From assembly GCF_000003605.2 (NCBI RefSeq), contig NW_003154769.1:8749-30572 (forward strand): DNA of 21,824 nucleotides. The letters run 5' to 3'. A program made the position numbers and the translations under genes. Origin of the DNA: Saccoglossus kowalevskii. Its lineage: Eukaryota > Hemichordata > Enteropneusta > Harrimaniidae. The notes under the pieces are model-generated. The model was not told the DNA's origin. It did no database searches and worked only from the letters and a program-made list of their open reading frames with translations. Of this stretch, positions 11,448-21,824 are shown piece by piece. Positions within the stretch are counted from its first letter, which is position 1. Each line of letters opens with the position of its first letter.

Positions 11448-11669
11448 TAGTGAGTACATCTAGCTCAGCCTATCTCGCTTACCAGAAACTTGCAGAAAAT
11501 ATAATGATAACTGTTTAATAGAATAATTCAAATTTAATATGAATGTCCGGGGATTTAGCCATAGAATAACATAAAAAATATAAAAGAATATAATACAGTT
11601 GATATCACTGTCATTTCAATGGATTGTACTCATTTTTATGGCTTATATATATAACACATGGTTACGTAC

Positions 11670-11805
11670 CTATCCAGGATATGGCAATAGCCAACACTAC
11701 TGCCTTCTTTGTTCTTCTAGCGCGGGCCTTTAGTGGTTTAGAAATTACGCAATATCGGTCAAGGGTCATTATTGCTAGGGTGGAACACGTGGCTTGCACG
11801 GTGAC
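11670..11805 (-). CDS. Internal exon of kisspeptin-receptor-like GPCR (TM3 end, DRY, ICL2, TM4)
   Basis: This 136-nt exon lies between a TTTACAG acceptor (ending at 11806) and a strong G|GTACGT donor (GT at 11668-11669). It encodes 45 residues plus one base, which joins the next exon's CT to make alanine. It starts VTVQATCSTLAIMTLDRY, the end of TM3 with the DRY motif at residues 16-18. A basic ICL2 (KPLKARARRTKK) follows, then TM4 (AVVLAIAISWI). VxVQATC before the DR motif and PLKxxxRRT after it are typical of kisspeptin receptors (GPR54). From memory, human KISS1R exon 3 is also 136 nt, starts in phase 0 at the same valine and ends in the same phase after the matching W-V; a reader should confirm this. 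The receptor couples peptide binding to G proteins, Gq in vertebrates. Preceding exons (N-terminus to start of TM3) were not found. The first 41 nt and the acceptor are duplicated just upstream. Confidence 0.85.
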
Positions 11806-11929
11806 CTGTAAATCAATAAATTATTCGTAGTATTATAATATACACTAGTCATTATTGCTAGGGTGGAACACGTGGCTTGCACGGTGACCTGTAAATCAAT
11901 AAATTATTCGTAGTATTATAATATACACT
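11765..11929. repeat. 83-bp tandem duplication spanning the exon acceptor
   Basis: Bases 11765-11846 and 11848-11929 are identical over 82 positions, with a repeat period of 83. Each copy contains the first 41 nt of the receptor exon, its TTTACAG acceptor and the adjoining intron. Only the copy ending the exon at 11805 stays in frame. Entering at the outer acceptor (exon start 11888) would insert 83 nt and shift the frame. A recent local duplication or an assembly error could both explain the near-perfect identity. Confidence 0.95.
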
Positions 11930-14759
11930 TTGAACAATATAGTCACTAGTAAGTAATGTTAATTCCACACGCACAATACGATTTGATTACAATGTGACAA
12001 CTATATTTCATATTTATTTTGTCTGCATAATTGAAAAACACACCATTCTGTGAACTTTTGCGATTGACATTGTTTTATATACTACATTAGAAATAATGTA
12101 AATCTTATCTCCAGCTTAAATTATTCTAAGCACGATATACTTTAAATACATTACAAAGCAATCAATATTTCACTTTGTAAATAGTTTACTTTGAGGTTAC
12201 CTCACTTAATTCATCACAAATTTGCAACATTAATCGTTGCAGCAAGTTTCAAGATGTCTGTTGTTTTAATTGACAGATTTCAACTCGTATGAAACACACG
12301 GCATTATGACATAAAGTATTAATAAATCAAGCAACCGTCACATGGCGTACATTCAACCTCAAAAGGCTACAGTCTCAAGATTTTACCGACTGTATAGCTC
12401 TAGGACACCCTGCAAGCATACCAATTAAACACAAGCGACGTTTAAGTTGTCTGTTCGGCTATTTACTTGCAGATTCAACCCATTTTATATCAGTACAACG
12501 CATAGTCCATATGCATTATGAGTGTACGGGGATATATACCGACTCTGATGTATGTGATTGATATTAAAACGCCACTCTGAAAGTGTCAATGTCTCAGAAT
12601 AATTTATAGCTAATCAACATGAGTAATATAAAAAAATTACTCCTGTGTCTAGGTAGGACAGATAAATATGAATTGCAATGAATCAAGGGAACTAAACATG
12701 CATAGACATGCATGCATTGAATCGTATTGCTAGGTCACAGTTATTATCTGTGTTTTAACAGACTAGACAGTGGTAACCACTAAATATGTGACACGAATAA
12801 ACAATCAATCTACTGGTCGGACTAGTATTACCCAGGGTAATATGAGAACCAAAATGACTCCACTGTACAGTTGATCAATTGCGCAATAAAGGAAAACCGA
12901 ACCAATCCCAATATAGGAGATTCTGCCCATATGAGTTTCCTTAGGCTTGCAAATAATGACCCAATTTTTGAATAATTTAGTATGTTTTAAATGCATAACC
13001 ATATCATCATACAGTTCAGTACACTTTTTAAAATTAGCTAATGGCAACGTGACTTGTTCACGGAACTATCAAATCTGCTATACTTTCTCAGGTCGGTGAG
13101 ATTCAAATTCCATTGCATTGATCATAGAAAGGTCATACGGAGATATGAAAAAGTATAATTTTGCACAATATTAATGCATCGAAGCTATATAAAATTCAAC
13201 ATTTCGGGATATGAAAAGACGAAGCCGTATAATTAGTGATTCAATTAAATCTAATTATGTTGTGCCAGCAGCCTAATGAACATGTAGTTGGTATATAAAT
13301 GATTTGTCAATAATAATGTATTCAGAATGTTGTGGAGATACTTGTTAGACTGTCTTGTTATTATGCAAAACATGTTTATATAAAGCAGGATATGGAATCG
13401 AAAGTTATCGATCATGCAACAAGCGGGAATAAGAGGAGATATAATTTATGTATATTATGCACAATTTACTACATGTCATGGTGCAATTACAATATCATGT
13501 TTGAATAATAACATTACATTTCACGTAAACGATTCGGGCGATTTAGTATATGCATATTTAATTTAGTAGTTGTCTCATCTATCTAACATGAAAACAAGGC
13601 ACACGTCCGCGGCTCTAGATTATTATCGGACTACAGGACATTTACTTTTCCACGCGTATTCCTTGAACTGTCACTGATTTCGAAAATCGCATCATTTCGT
13701 CGACAAGCTGGTGGGATATATCATTTAGTAACACCGATACAATGTGAATTTTGTAAACACCGCATTCAGGAACTCGTGACGTCAGTAGTGTAGTATTACG
13801 TTAACGGGGGAAATCGTTCTTCACAACAAGACGCCACGCTCTGATAATAACATGATCAACCCGTATTATAAATTCTTACAATACCCTTATCTGTCCTTCA
13901 ATCGCAGAATCGAAATAACCGTTACGCAAATGTCAAGTGTTCAGTTGTTAATTTCAGTACTGAATATAATAAACCGTAGTCACATTGGAGCAGGTTGACA
14001 TAAGAGAAGTGTATTATCAGCTGAAAGTGTTTAATATGTTAATGATATGCAGACATGATATTTTAAAGCAAGCATAAACTTTTACAATGTGTTTTACATG
14101 TTTGTGCGTAATACCAAATAATGGGAAACAAATGTTAAAACAATACATTTGACTGTATCGATAGTTTTGTTACCTCTAATTATCCCTAACGGACCTACAT
14201 TATGTTTAGAAATAACACTAGAAGCTCATACGCTTTAAAAACGTGAGCTGTGAGTTTTTTTTTTATTTCAAACTCAGATTTAATTAGACGTAATATAGTT
14301 GACAATGTAGAATAATGTTCATATAAACTATTTGACGACCATATCTCTTTGTCCTTTGTGGGATATAATTTGAGTTTTATGTTATATTCAGATATCAGCT
14401 GAACACGTGTGTCATGTTAAATTTGTTTCAATCAGCTAGGCATCGGGGAGTGAATATAGTGTTAGCTCCAAAAATAGCTATATTTCTAATTAAATAGAGT
14501 AAAGTTCATAAACGGCGGTCTTCCCACAAATGTGCTCGGATGCTGTACGAAATATTTAATACACTCTCACGAATTGCGATCAGTGTTCTAGTTTACCGTC
14601 CCTTGAGGCTGCATAAGGAATATTTATGATAGATAGAATGTCACATTAGTCACTCTATATTATCAGATTCATTAAAGAAGTTCGGATGAGGTTCTGATTA
14701 AATGAAAATTACTACAAACATTTAATTACTGTGACAGTATAAAATCACTCATGAGATAT

Positions 14760-14768
<9 letters not shown>

Positions 14769-14790
<22 letters not shown>
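14769..14790. repeat. AT dinucleotide microsatellite
   Basis: Eleven uninterrupted AT units within AT-rich non-coding DNA. Confidence 0.9.
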
Positions 14791-15774
14791 TAAAAGAATA
14801 AATGTGGCTAGTATAGGAAGATATACGACTCATGTGTATTTGTATGTTTGGTAGTCATTTGTATTGTCATTATCAAATATGTATGAATATCTAACCATGC
14901 CTATGAACATGAACAGTCACTAACATTTCCCAGTATCTACAACATAATGGTATCTACAATATGTAGTGCACAACGACACATGGGTCTGACATCGCGGTAT
15001 GCACTAACTTGACCTGTCATTGTGTCTCCATTAAATCAGATTATCGACTCCAGAAAATGGCAACATTGTATTATAGGATATTGGTATCCCCATTAAACAC
15101 GCCGTAACTAAATACAATGTAGTTCCATTTATATAAATAATAAATCCTGTTCAACAAACATCGTTTAACCATTACCCGAATCCCCGAGACGCTTAGCTGA
15201 CAATATTGGATTACAGACTAGATTATTAATTCAGAAGTATACCTGATTGAATTGGGACAAACTTTCTATCTGTATACACATATTTTATGAAGACCAATTA
15301 GTTTCAATTTAAATGAATCAGTAAATCACAACAACCGGTCGAATCGGCAGGAATAAATATTCATCAAAAAGGAAAAGGTGTGGTTGGTAAATGATCGGTT
15401 TTGGGAGTAGTAAAATAAATCACAGTGGTAATCGTAATAACGAGGGACGTAATTATTCTTGTTTTAATGGCACGTTTACGGGTGTAAATTAAAGGTCACA
15501 TTGTACCTACATTTGTATTTACCAATGTATAACCCTGGGATGATTAATATTGTACATAAATGCTGGATGATGTTTATATTACTTACATCTATAACAACAT
15601 AATGTGAGTCTGAAGGCATTAATCACGTGACCTGGTATACAACGCTATGCCTTAAGGTGCTACTCATGGAATATGTGCACGATTGGAGCCAGTGCGAACC
15701 TACTTACAAGATTGTGTCTGATTGACTCAAACCGAACAGTCAGATCAATCAGAGTGCAGCCTGTTTGTCGATAG

Positions 15775-15793
15775 TTTTTTTTTTTTTTTTTTT
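15775..15793. repeat. Homopolymer run of 19 T
   Basis: Nineteen uninterrupted T. It could be the A tail of a retroposed copy lying on the minus strand to the right, but no flanking target duplication was recognised. Confidence 0.85.
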
Positions 15794-16545
15794 GAGGTAA
15801 TAAATTCTTCCCTGCATATATACTTCGACTCAATTGGACAGGCGATGTAAATTTCGTAGTGCAAATAATAGAGTTGATGAGACCGCTTCTGATTAACGAG
15901 GCGTTTTTATGCCAGGATGACAAATAGCTGCAAAAATCAGTGGTTGTGCCAAGACCACGTGCAAATGATAACCTTAGTTTCACGCAAACGCTTAATTGGT
16001 CTTAAAATGAACAAACAAACCCGTGGCAATATTGTACTAGTATTATACCTGTCACTAAGAACGCTTTTATTTACATATCTAAAAAAATACACTATACGTA
16101 ATTCTTGATTGGATGTTAGGTCATTGATGTAGAACACGTAGTACTGTAGCTCACATACAACCCTGACTTATTATTGGTTAGTTTACCAACGGAAAAATAA
16201 TATACACGTAATCATTACCGTACTTTTGAAGTAAAATCTGTGACAGCCGTTTGCTTTCCGAGAAATGATCGGGTGGATTTTCATTAAACCGTTACGTTAC
16301 AGTGACGACATGGTCGAACCTGCAAATTTCTCGTATTACGTAATGTGCATCGCACGAGCTCCAATATCTAGCTCAACATATTCCTGGTTTTCTGGCAAAA
16401 TACTAGATGGATTTAAATCAATTCAATGCACATATCACTAGAATACCCACATTAACAAATGATGGAGACGAGTATAATAATAGAACATTAGTTTTGTTGT
16501 CGACATAAATACTGGCCACTAGCGTTACTACATAGTGATCACCAT

Positions 16546-16677
16546 CATGGGCGGATTTAGAGGGGGCCGAGGGGGCCGCATCCAATCAACAGGGCTTCGC
16601 GTCATCGGCGCTCGCGAACTTGGCCTTCGGCCAACTTATCGCCCCCCCCCCATTCCAGAATCCTAGATCCGCCCCTG
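16546..16677. mobile_element. Second short MITE of the same GGCGGAT family (132 bp)
   Basis: The left end CATGGGCGGATTTAG and right end CTAGATCCGCCCCTG match as inverted repeats at 13 of 15 positions. Like the element at 11285-11447, it has G-rich sequence inside the left end and a C run inside the right end. A clean 8-bp target duplication is not visible (ATCACCAT against ACCATTGA), so this copy is older or its borders are shifted. Confidence 0.65.
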
Positions 16678-17402
16678 ACCATTGACGGTCGTATTTCAAA
16701 ATCTGGTTAAATATATGACGTGTTGTGGATATAATACCCAAACATGTTTGCTCCTCATTAACATTGGAGAGCGGCGTCATCAGAGTTAAGCCAATCATAA
16801 ACAAACAAATGTAAACATTATGCAAATTTCATCTGAAAAAACAACTATAACTCGCTTCGTTATAATATTTTCCATCCATACTTTTATTGTTTAACTTATT
16901 TCTATTGGGGTGACGTTTTGTTGTCTAAATGTCAATTTTACTATCCACCTTAATATACACGTGACTGTAAATGACTACTAGTATATCATTGAGTTAGTAT
17001 TGAAGAGTTTAATACACAGAATTGCGTGACTATCAGGGCTCGTCCCGGTTCACTGAAAAGTACAGAACACAATACGTTTGATCATGTTCCAACAAACTGG
17101 TCACGTAACAGACTTTACTAGTAAAGCGACGCAAAACGTAGGCCAATGCTAACCCATACTGCCCGAATTTATACTTTGTCGTATTACTATTATGAACTAT
17201 TTATACATCTTGTGTGCGCTTGTGTGAACGATTTCCTAAACGGTTTAATTATTTTGCGTCCAATGTAGAAAGAAAAAGAGTTTTAATTGTCAACAAGCTT
17301 GGAGGCATTCAACGTTGATGCCATAAAATAAAATTCGATCTTTGAAAAAGTGAAGGCACAGTTCTACTGTTTGGTGATAGGTAAATAATAAACACTAACT
17401 CC

Positions 17403-17499
17403 AATAACTAGATGATACCTCGTGATAACTACATGCTAACTTGTAATAACTAGATACTACCTCATAGTAACTAGATACTATGTCCTAGTAACTAGACAG
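17403..17499. repeat. Degenerate 21-bp tandem array
   Basis: Four full units start at 17403, 17424, 17445 and 17466, and a partial one starts at 17487. The common part is close to TAACTAGATACTACCTC. Units differ from each other at several positions, so the array is older than the one at 19392. It may be part of a longer interspersed repeat running to about 17680. Confidence 0.88.
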
Positions 17500-18281
17500 G
17501 TACATATGTGCGTTTTCAATTTCGCCGAGAAAAAGGATAAAGTTTTCGAAAGTCGCCTATCCACATAAAACAAAAAGTGGGATATTTAAAAAAAATTACC
17601 TTGCTGTTTCAAACCCAAGTACATTAAATACACCGAAGGATTCAAACAGAACGAAAAGAAATCTCTTTGCTAAAATTGTTGTTATTCAGAAAATTATAAT
17701 TTCTCTAATAAGTGTTATTCAAATTATCAAAATTACAATTAAACTGATTACGAGTGCATTACAAAAATGATTTAAATCTTGAATTCGTTCAAGTCAGAGT
17801 AGTGTGCGATGTTGTGTAGTAAATCTTTTCATAATCGGGGTATCGTCACAGGAAATGCACTATCTCTACAAGTAGATAAAATAGTAGTAGCATTTTATAT
17901 TGAATTCTATACCTACTGGTAACCAGGACAGTTTGATGAGATTTACTGTGACGTGGCCGACTTCCTAAAATTAACGTAACTGCCATATTTTGGACCTTCC
18001 ATATAACTGCAATAGTATAACCTAAAACATGGACTAATATCTGAGTAGCCTGTACATCCCTTAATTAATCTGTGAGATAATAGAAAGTATGAAGACCTAC
18101 ACAAAGTAGCCATGTGGTTCGTTATATTAATTTCACTTAGGAAAACAACACCAAGACTAAGAACGAACTAAGAAATATCAAGACATTTTGGTCCAAATGA
18201 CAAATAAAGCTGCGTATCTTCAGATACCAAAACGTTCAACAATGCGGCCAAGAGTGCATGTATAATATTAAATAAGATTAG

Positions 18282-18320
18282 CCACGGACAGATCCCTGGG
18301 GAACACCAAATTTCCCAGAA
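18282..18320 (+). mobile_element. Possible tiny non-LTR retrotransposon remnant
   Basis: One plus-strand frame reads PRTDPWGTPNFPE, bounded by a stop immediately upstream and another six codons downstream. From memory, a PRTxPWGTP motif is common near the 3' end of coding sequence in invertebrate and fish non-LTR retrotransposons. Thirteen residues are not enough to name a family, and nothing else of a reverse transcriptase is visible. Confidence 0.25.
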
Positions 18321-19391
18321 CTACAAGGTTATACATGACCAGTCACAGATACGCATTGCCGTATGTCCGGTAAATATTACCTAAACTATAAAAGAACTTG
18401 TCACCGAAATACGCTTCTGACCGATATAATAAAAACAACGTCATCTGTATCATATGCAGCAGTCAGTCAAATCCAGTAATATCAAAATAACAACTTTTTG
18501 TCTGTCCATTAAGAACAGGATATCATGACAGAGAGGAATTTTAAATACTCAAAATACTGCTTTTGACTACATGTATATATTGCTTCTAAATTCTTGTGGG
18601 AATCAGGTCTAGTTCACATGAATTCGTTGTAGATTTTATGACGAGTTTCAAAGCATTATTATTACAATGATAAAGGCCCGTACACTAGAAATTCATCCAA
18701 CACATGCCAAGCATGTGGTGCAACAAATTCATGAAAAGAAAACAATTGCTTTTCTCATTTGTGTTCTCATTTATCGGATTTACAAAATACCCATTTTTGA
18801 ATTTTATTAGACATTCACAGATCGATAAAGACTAGACGGGACACACATGTCATGTCATGTCAATGTCAAGTAATAATCACTCACATAAGTAAAATGCTAT
18901 ATATCGTTATTTCATTGGGGTCATTATTTGTCTTCGTTAATTGAAAAGTAACATGACATTAATGTTGTGAACATAAATAGCATGGTAGATAAATGACACT
19001 ATCCGGTGAGATATTCATTCTCATTTACAATAGAACAAGGTTGTATTCAGTATTTATGATTAGTGTTATTGTAATTGTCATTTATACTCAATAAGTATAA
19101 GAGAACAGAATAGAAATATGTTACGATATGTATAAACAATAGTGCAATATAGTACGTATTGTTTGTTGAAGTATTTGTTCATTACTGTATAGCACGTACA
19201 ACTCTCACTCCCACGGACAACACTGCAACGTATATTCTTTCGATAATATGTCATTTATAAAAAAACTAAGTGATTCAAGTAATTTCTTTACACATCAAAT
19301 GATATATGGAAATATGTGATACTTCCACTGATTCGTACTCATCGTACATTATCGAAATGTTCACGATTCTGTTACAAGATATCGAGCAAAT

Positions 19392-19503
19392 ATAGCGTCT
19401 TCCGGTTATTGGAGAAATAAAATATAGCGTCTTCCGGTTATTGGAGAAATAAAATATAGCGTCTTCCGGTTATTGGAGCAAATATAGCGTCTTCCGGTTA
19501 TTA
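19392..19503. repeat. 32-bp tandem array with CTTCCGG motif, four units
   Basis: Units start at 19392, 19424, 19456 and 19484. The first two are 32 nt, the third 28 nt and the last partial. Each contains ATAGCGTCTTCCGGTTATT without change, while the spacer varies (GGAGAAATAAAAT or GGAGCAAAT). The conserved part includes CTTCCGG at 19399, 19431, 19463 and 19491, the reverse complement of the ETS-family core CCGGAAG. Confidence 0.93.
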
Positions 19504-20256
19504 ATAAAGCAGCCTAGTAACTGTTTCTTTGTGATGCACCATCTTACAAACACGTGAGTAACATAACACAGGCAACGTGACAAATAGAGTGGTCTTCACT
19601 CGGTTTATCCGTCAAGCAAAGAAGAAATTCTCATTTTCACGACCCAGCTTTCTGAAAATATAGGTTTATTATACATCTTTTAGTTTTATAGTTAAAAAAA
19701 CAATGATTATATATTCCTCCCTTCTATTGTCATCAACGACTCTTGAAGAATTGTTATTTTATTCTGTCCTGATTTTGATAACTAGTTATTTTAGGTTGCT
19801 AGTTGTTTGGCACGTTCTTATGTAATATTTGGCAGTGACAGCGACAAATGATTTGACAATGTAAGATGTGAATACCACGTGTGTTTGTGCTCCATGATTC
19901 TGTATTATGACGCATTAGAAAACTTCCCATTTTTTAATTTCCCATTTTATCAATATCAAAGTAGTTTTGCAGTAACCATAACAACCAAATAGTCAAATAC
20001 TACATGCGTATCAATACAATAAATTATAAACGTCACTTGTGTAAAGGGTACACAGTGTGCGGATGAATAAATTTGGAAATGAAAAAAAAATTATATCAGG
20101 TAATGCTAAACCACATATTATATTCCATCAAACAACTCCCACGAGTTAAAAATTCAAGAGCGTAAACGCAGACCTCATTTCATGTACTGGCTGTGCTTTT
20201 ATTAAACCAGGTCATGAAGCCCATCTGAGAGCTTACCGCTAGTGCTGTGCTGTAAC

Positions 20257-20316
20257 ATGAATATGCATGAGCTATTATGAATATTCATGAGTTAGGATGA
20301 ATATGCAGGAAATTGG
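20257..20316. repeat. Degenerate 20-bp tandem repeat, three units
   Basis: Units at 20257, 20277 and 20297 each begin ATGAATAT followed by GCATGAG, TCATGAG or GCAGGAA. They share about three-quarters of positions. No coding potential is visible around them. Confidence 0.75.
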
Positions 20317-21714
20317 CGAACCAATAAAAATGAATGTGTGAGACTTGTATTGATTGCAGAAAAATTTTGCATTGTTAATAATTATCAACGCTGATGATAT
20401 GAATAAATTCATATTAGTATATCAAATTATACCTTAAAATAATGAATTAGATCAGAATCACATCGGAGGTGTGTGATATCTACAGTACTGTATTGACGTA
20501 GGCAATGAACAAAGACGGAAAAAGTGTGCTATCAATTTCTATGTTCACCTTCACGTTCCGTGTTAAACGATTTTGAATATATCATACGGCCACTACACAT
20601 AAACCATGAATTTCCATTCGTCCGTAATTCGAGAAGTATGCGATGAATTAAGAATTGCTAATCAATCTCGGGGGAGAATCGATTGAAGTACCCAGAGAAA
20701 TGAAACGAAATCAGAAACGAGTAGAATCGACACAAATTGTTCAGATGCGCATTCACTTTAGTAGATTTTTTTCGGCGTTGTAACACAGATAGTTTGTAAT
20801 CCCATAGTAGGACATCAGCACGCACTCACTAAACATCCTATCTAATTATAGTTGGAATGTGGAAAGACATTCAGAATTGTCTTAAAGTACTAGCGGTAAT
20901 CACGTATCTCTTGACGTAGAAATGAGAAAAAATGCCGTTGGGTAAAAAACACACATCTTTCTCTCATCGAATATTTTTTAACAGATATTGCTGTCTATCA
21001 TCTGATGGAAGTACCCACTAAACTGAAATATATGACATTAACCTAAAACCTGAAATACCCCTTGCATTTTATCGCAGTACTTCAAAGTCGTGTTGCTTCC
21101 CGTTGTGTCATGTTACAGCTCACTGATTTAAGCTTGTCGCATTTCGTTAATTGTAAATTCGTCATCATATATCATCCACTCGTGTTATCTAGCCTCTCAT
21201 TTGTTATGTGTCACATAGTCAATATAATTGAGTCTAACAATCCGTTAAAGAAAATGTATCATATCATTTTTGAAATTGTTTCTATGGGAAGCAGCGATGG
21301 AGCTTGTTTTCAATTATAACGTGTTTACCTTACAAAGACACGCATCTGTTCTAATAACAATCTAGTTTACGCAATGTCTCCGGGTCTAAATCGCCCACAC
21401 AATGATGTTGAGTCAGGCATACATACACGTTTGGCGAATAAGACAGGGTACGCAAGGAACGACTCGTACAATATTTAATCATTTCAAATCACCAGGAAAG
21501 GAATATACATGGAATAATAACATGTGAGAAAGACACAAATAACAGCGTAAATTTACAGGATATCACGTTTCTTGACAGTGTCACCAATTTAATGAACACT
21601 AATGAGTTTACACGCCGCTAGCTATACTGTTGCTTATGCGTACACTATCTGTCATCATTAATATTAATTAGGTAAACACAATGAGAAATAACATCCCAAT
21701 GCAGTATGTAATGT

Positions 21715-21824
21715 CAGTGACGGTGGCACGGGAGGGGGGGGGGGTGGCAGAGGGGGCGATGACGGACCTCCTATTAAGGTTGCACCTTCGGCAAAAGGTT
21801 CGTGGGTAGATCTTGTAGATCTTG
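21715..21824. mobile_element. G-rich block at window end, possibly a truncated MITE-like repeat
   Basis: The AT-rich background changes abruptly to a CAGTGACGG start followed by runs of 3, 11 and 5 G. This resembles the left end of the two GGCGGAT elements, but the terminal match is weak (CAGTGACGG against CAGTGGCGG). The right end is outside the window, so assignment is tentative. Confidence 0.35.

Larger units (their letters stand above)
10246..11669 (-). other. Phase-1 intron of the receptor gene
   Basis: This 1,424-bp intron joins the two receptor exons. The donor reads GGTACGTAAC and the acceptor ATAATTGCAG on the minus strand. Splicing restores one alanine codon and a continuous TM4. 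The interior has no supportable coding. It holds a hAT-type MITE at 11285-11447 and a cluster of related GAGGT-GACATA copies, one of them inverted, at 10713-10881. Confidence 0.85.
11930..16545. other. Upstream region of the receptor gene, no exon seen
   Basis: This should be intron or 5' region of the receptor gene. I looked on the minus strand for TM1 (GNxLVI) and TM2 (NLAxxD) patterns and for a phase-0 donor after a QQ-like end of the preceding exon, and found none. It holds the AT microsatellite and the T run. A minus-strand frame at 12805-13047 is hydrophobic but lacks GPCR motifs. A CRE lies at 13777-13784. Confidence 0.5.
16678..21714. other. Non-coding region with scattered repeats
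   Basis: No gene is supportable. The tandem arrays and the retrotransposon-like remnant are listed separately. A plus-strand frame at 21062-21319 (85 codons) has no recognisable motif. Like the previous stretch, it could be intron of the receptor gene or intergenic. Confidence 0.5.

Noticed and set aside
11624-11830. Plus-strand frame of 68 codons
   Set aside because: It is the opposite-strand shadow of the receptor exon at 11670-11805.
12805-13047. Hydrophobic minus-strand frame as a possible TM1/TM2 exon
   Set aside because: It lacks GN, LxxxD and other GPCR signatures and does not end in a phase-0 donor.
15660-15983. 107-codon minus-strand open frame
   Set aside because: It crosses a 19-T run read as a lysine stretch and has no domain.
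16586-16825. Minus-strand frame containing GADLGFWNGGG
   Set aside because: That part is translation of the MITE at 16546-16677, not a gene.
17600-17669. A 70-nt minus-strand open segment with acceptor and donor, reading ...CLNPSVYLMYLG
   Set aside because: It resembles a TM7 NPxxY motif, but there is no TM6 or helix 8 nearby, the receptor has its own TM7, and the segment adjoins a repeat array.
17900-18010. Minus-strand segment reading QNMAVTLILG as a TM2 exon
   Set aside because: It resembles NMAxxD only superficially: the aspartate is absent and charged, non-membrane sequence follows.

Overview
The window is AT-rich animal DNA, roughly two-thirds A+T by eye. It has an intron with GT/AG borders, abundant non-coding sequence, microsatellites, minisatellites and short non-autonomous transposons. 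The one recognisable gene is a kisspeptin-receptor-like G-protein-coupled receptor, and its neighbours are mobile elements common in marine invertebrates. An invertebrate metazoan (for example a mollusc or a non-vertebrate deuterostome) is the likeliest source, but the sequence does not fix the phylum. There is no sign of bacterial or viral gene organisation.

Layout. Bases 1-2470 hold no supportable gene, only an AAAT microsatellite at 651-700. Bases 2471-4394 are a large minisatellite of about 52 units. Bases 4395-9598 are non-coding, with a small tandem duplication (5551-5602), a probable tRNA-derived SINE head on the minus strand (about 5920-6048) and several palindromes (6866-6890, 7778-7832, 8806-8866). 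Bases 9599-11805 carry the 3' part of the receptor gene on the minus strand. The last coding exon is 9599-10245, the intron is 10246-11669 and the upstream exon is 11670-11805. The intron contains a 163-bp hAT-type MITE with an 8-bp target-site duplication. The acceptor of the upstream exon lies inside an 83-bp tandem duplication (11765-11929), so the gene has two copies of that splice site.

From 11930 to the end I find no exon. The region holds repeats: a second MITE of the same family (16546-16677), a 21-bp tandem array (17403-17499), a tiny retrotransposon-like remnant (18282-18320), a 32-bp array with four ETS-like motifs (19392-19503), a 20-bp array (20257-20316) and a G-rich block cut by the window end (21715-21824). 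The exons for the N-terminus, TM1, TM2 and the start of TM3 were not found. They may lie beyond 21824 or be too diverged to see by eye.

The two exons join to give 260 residues: the end of TM3 with DRY, TM4, ECL2 with its cysteine, TM5, TM6 with CWxP, TM7 with NPxxY, helix 8 and a short tail. The 136-nt exon has the same length, phase and position as I recall for vertebrate KISS1R exon 3, which together with the VQATC motif is the main reason for the family call.
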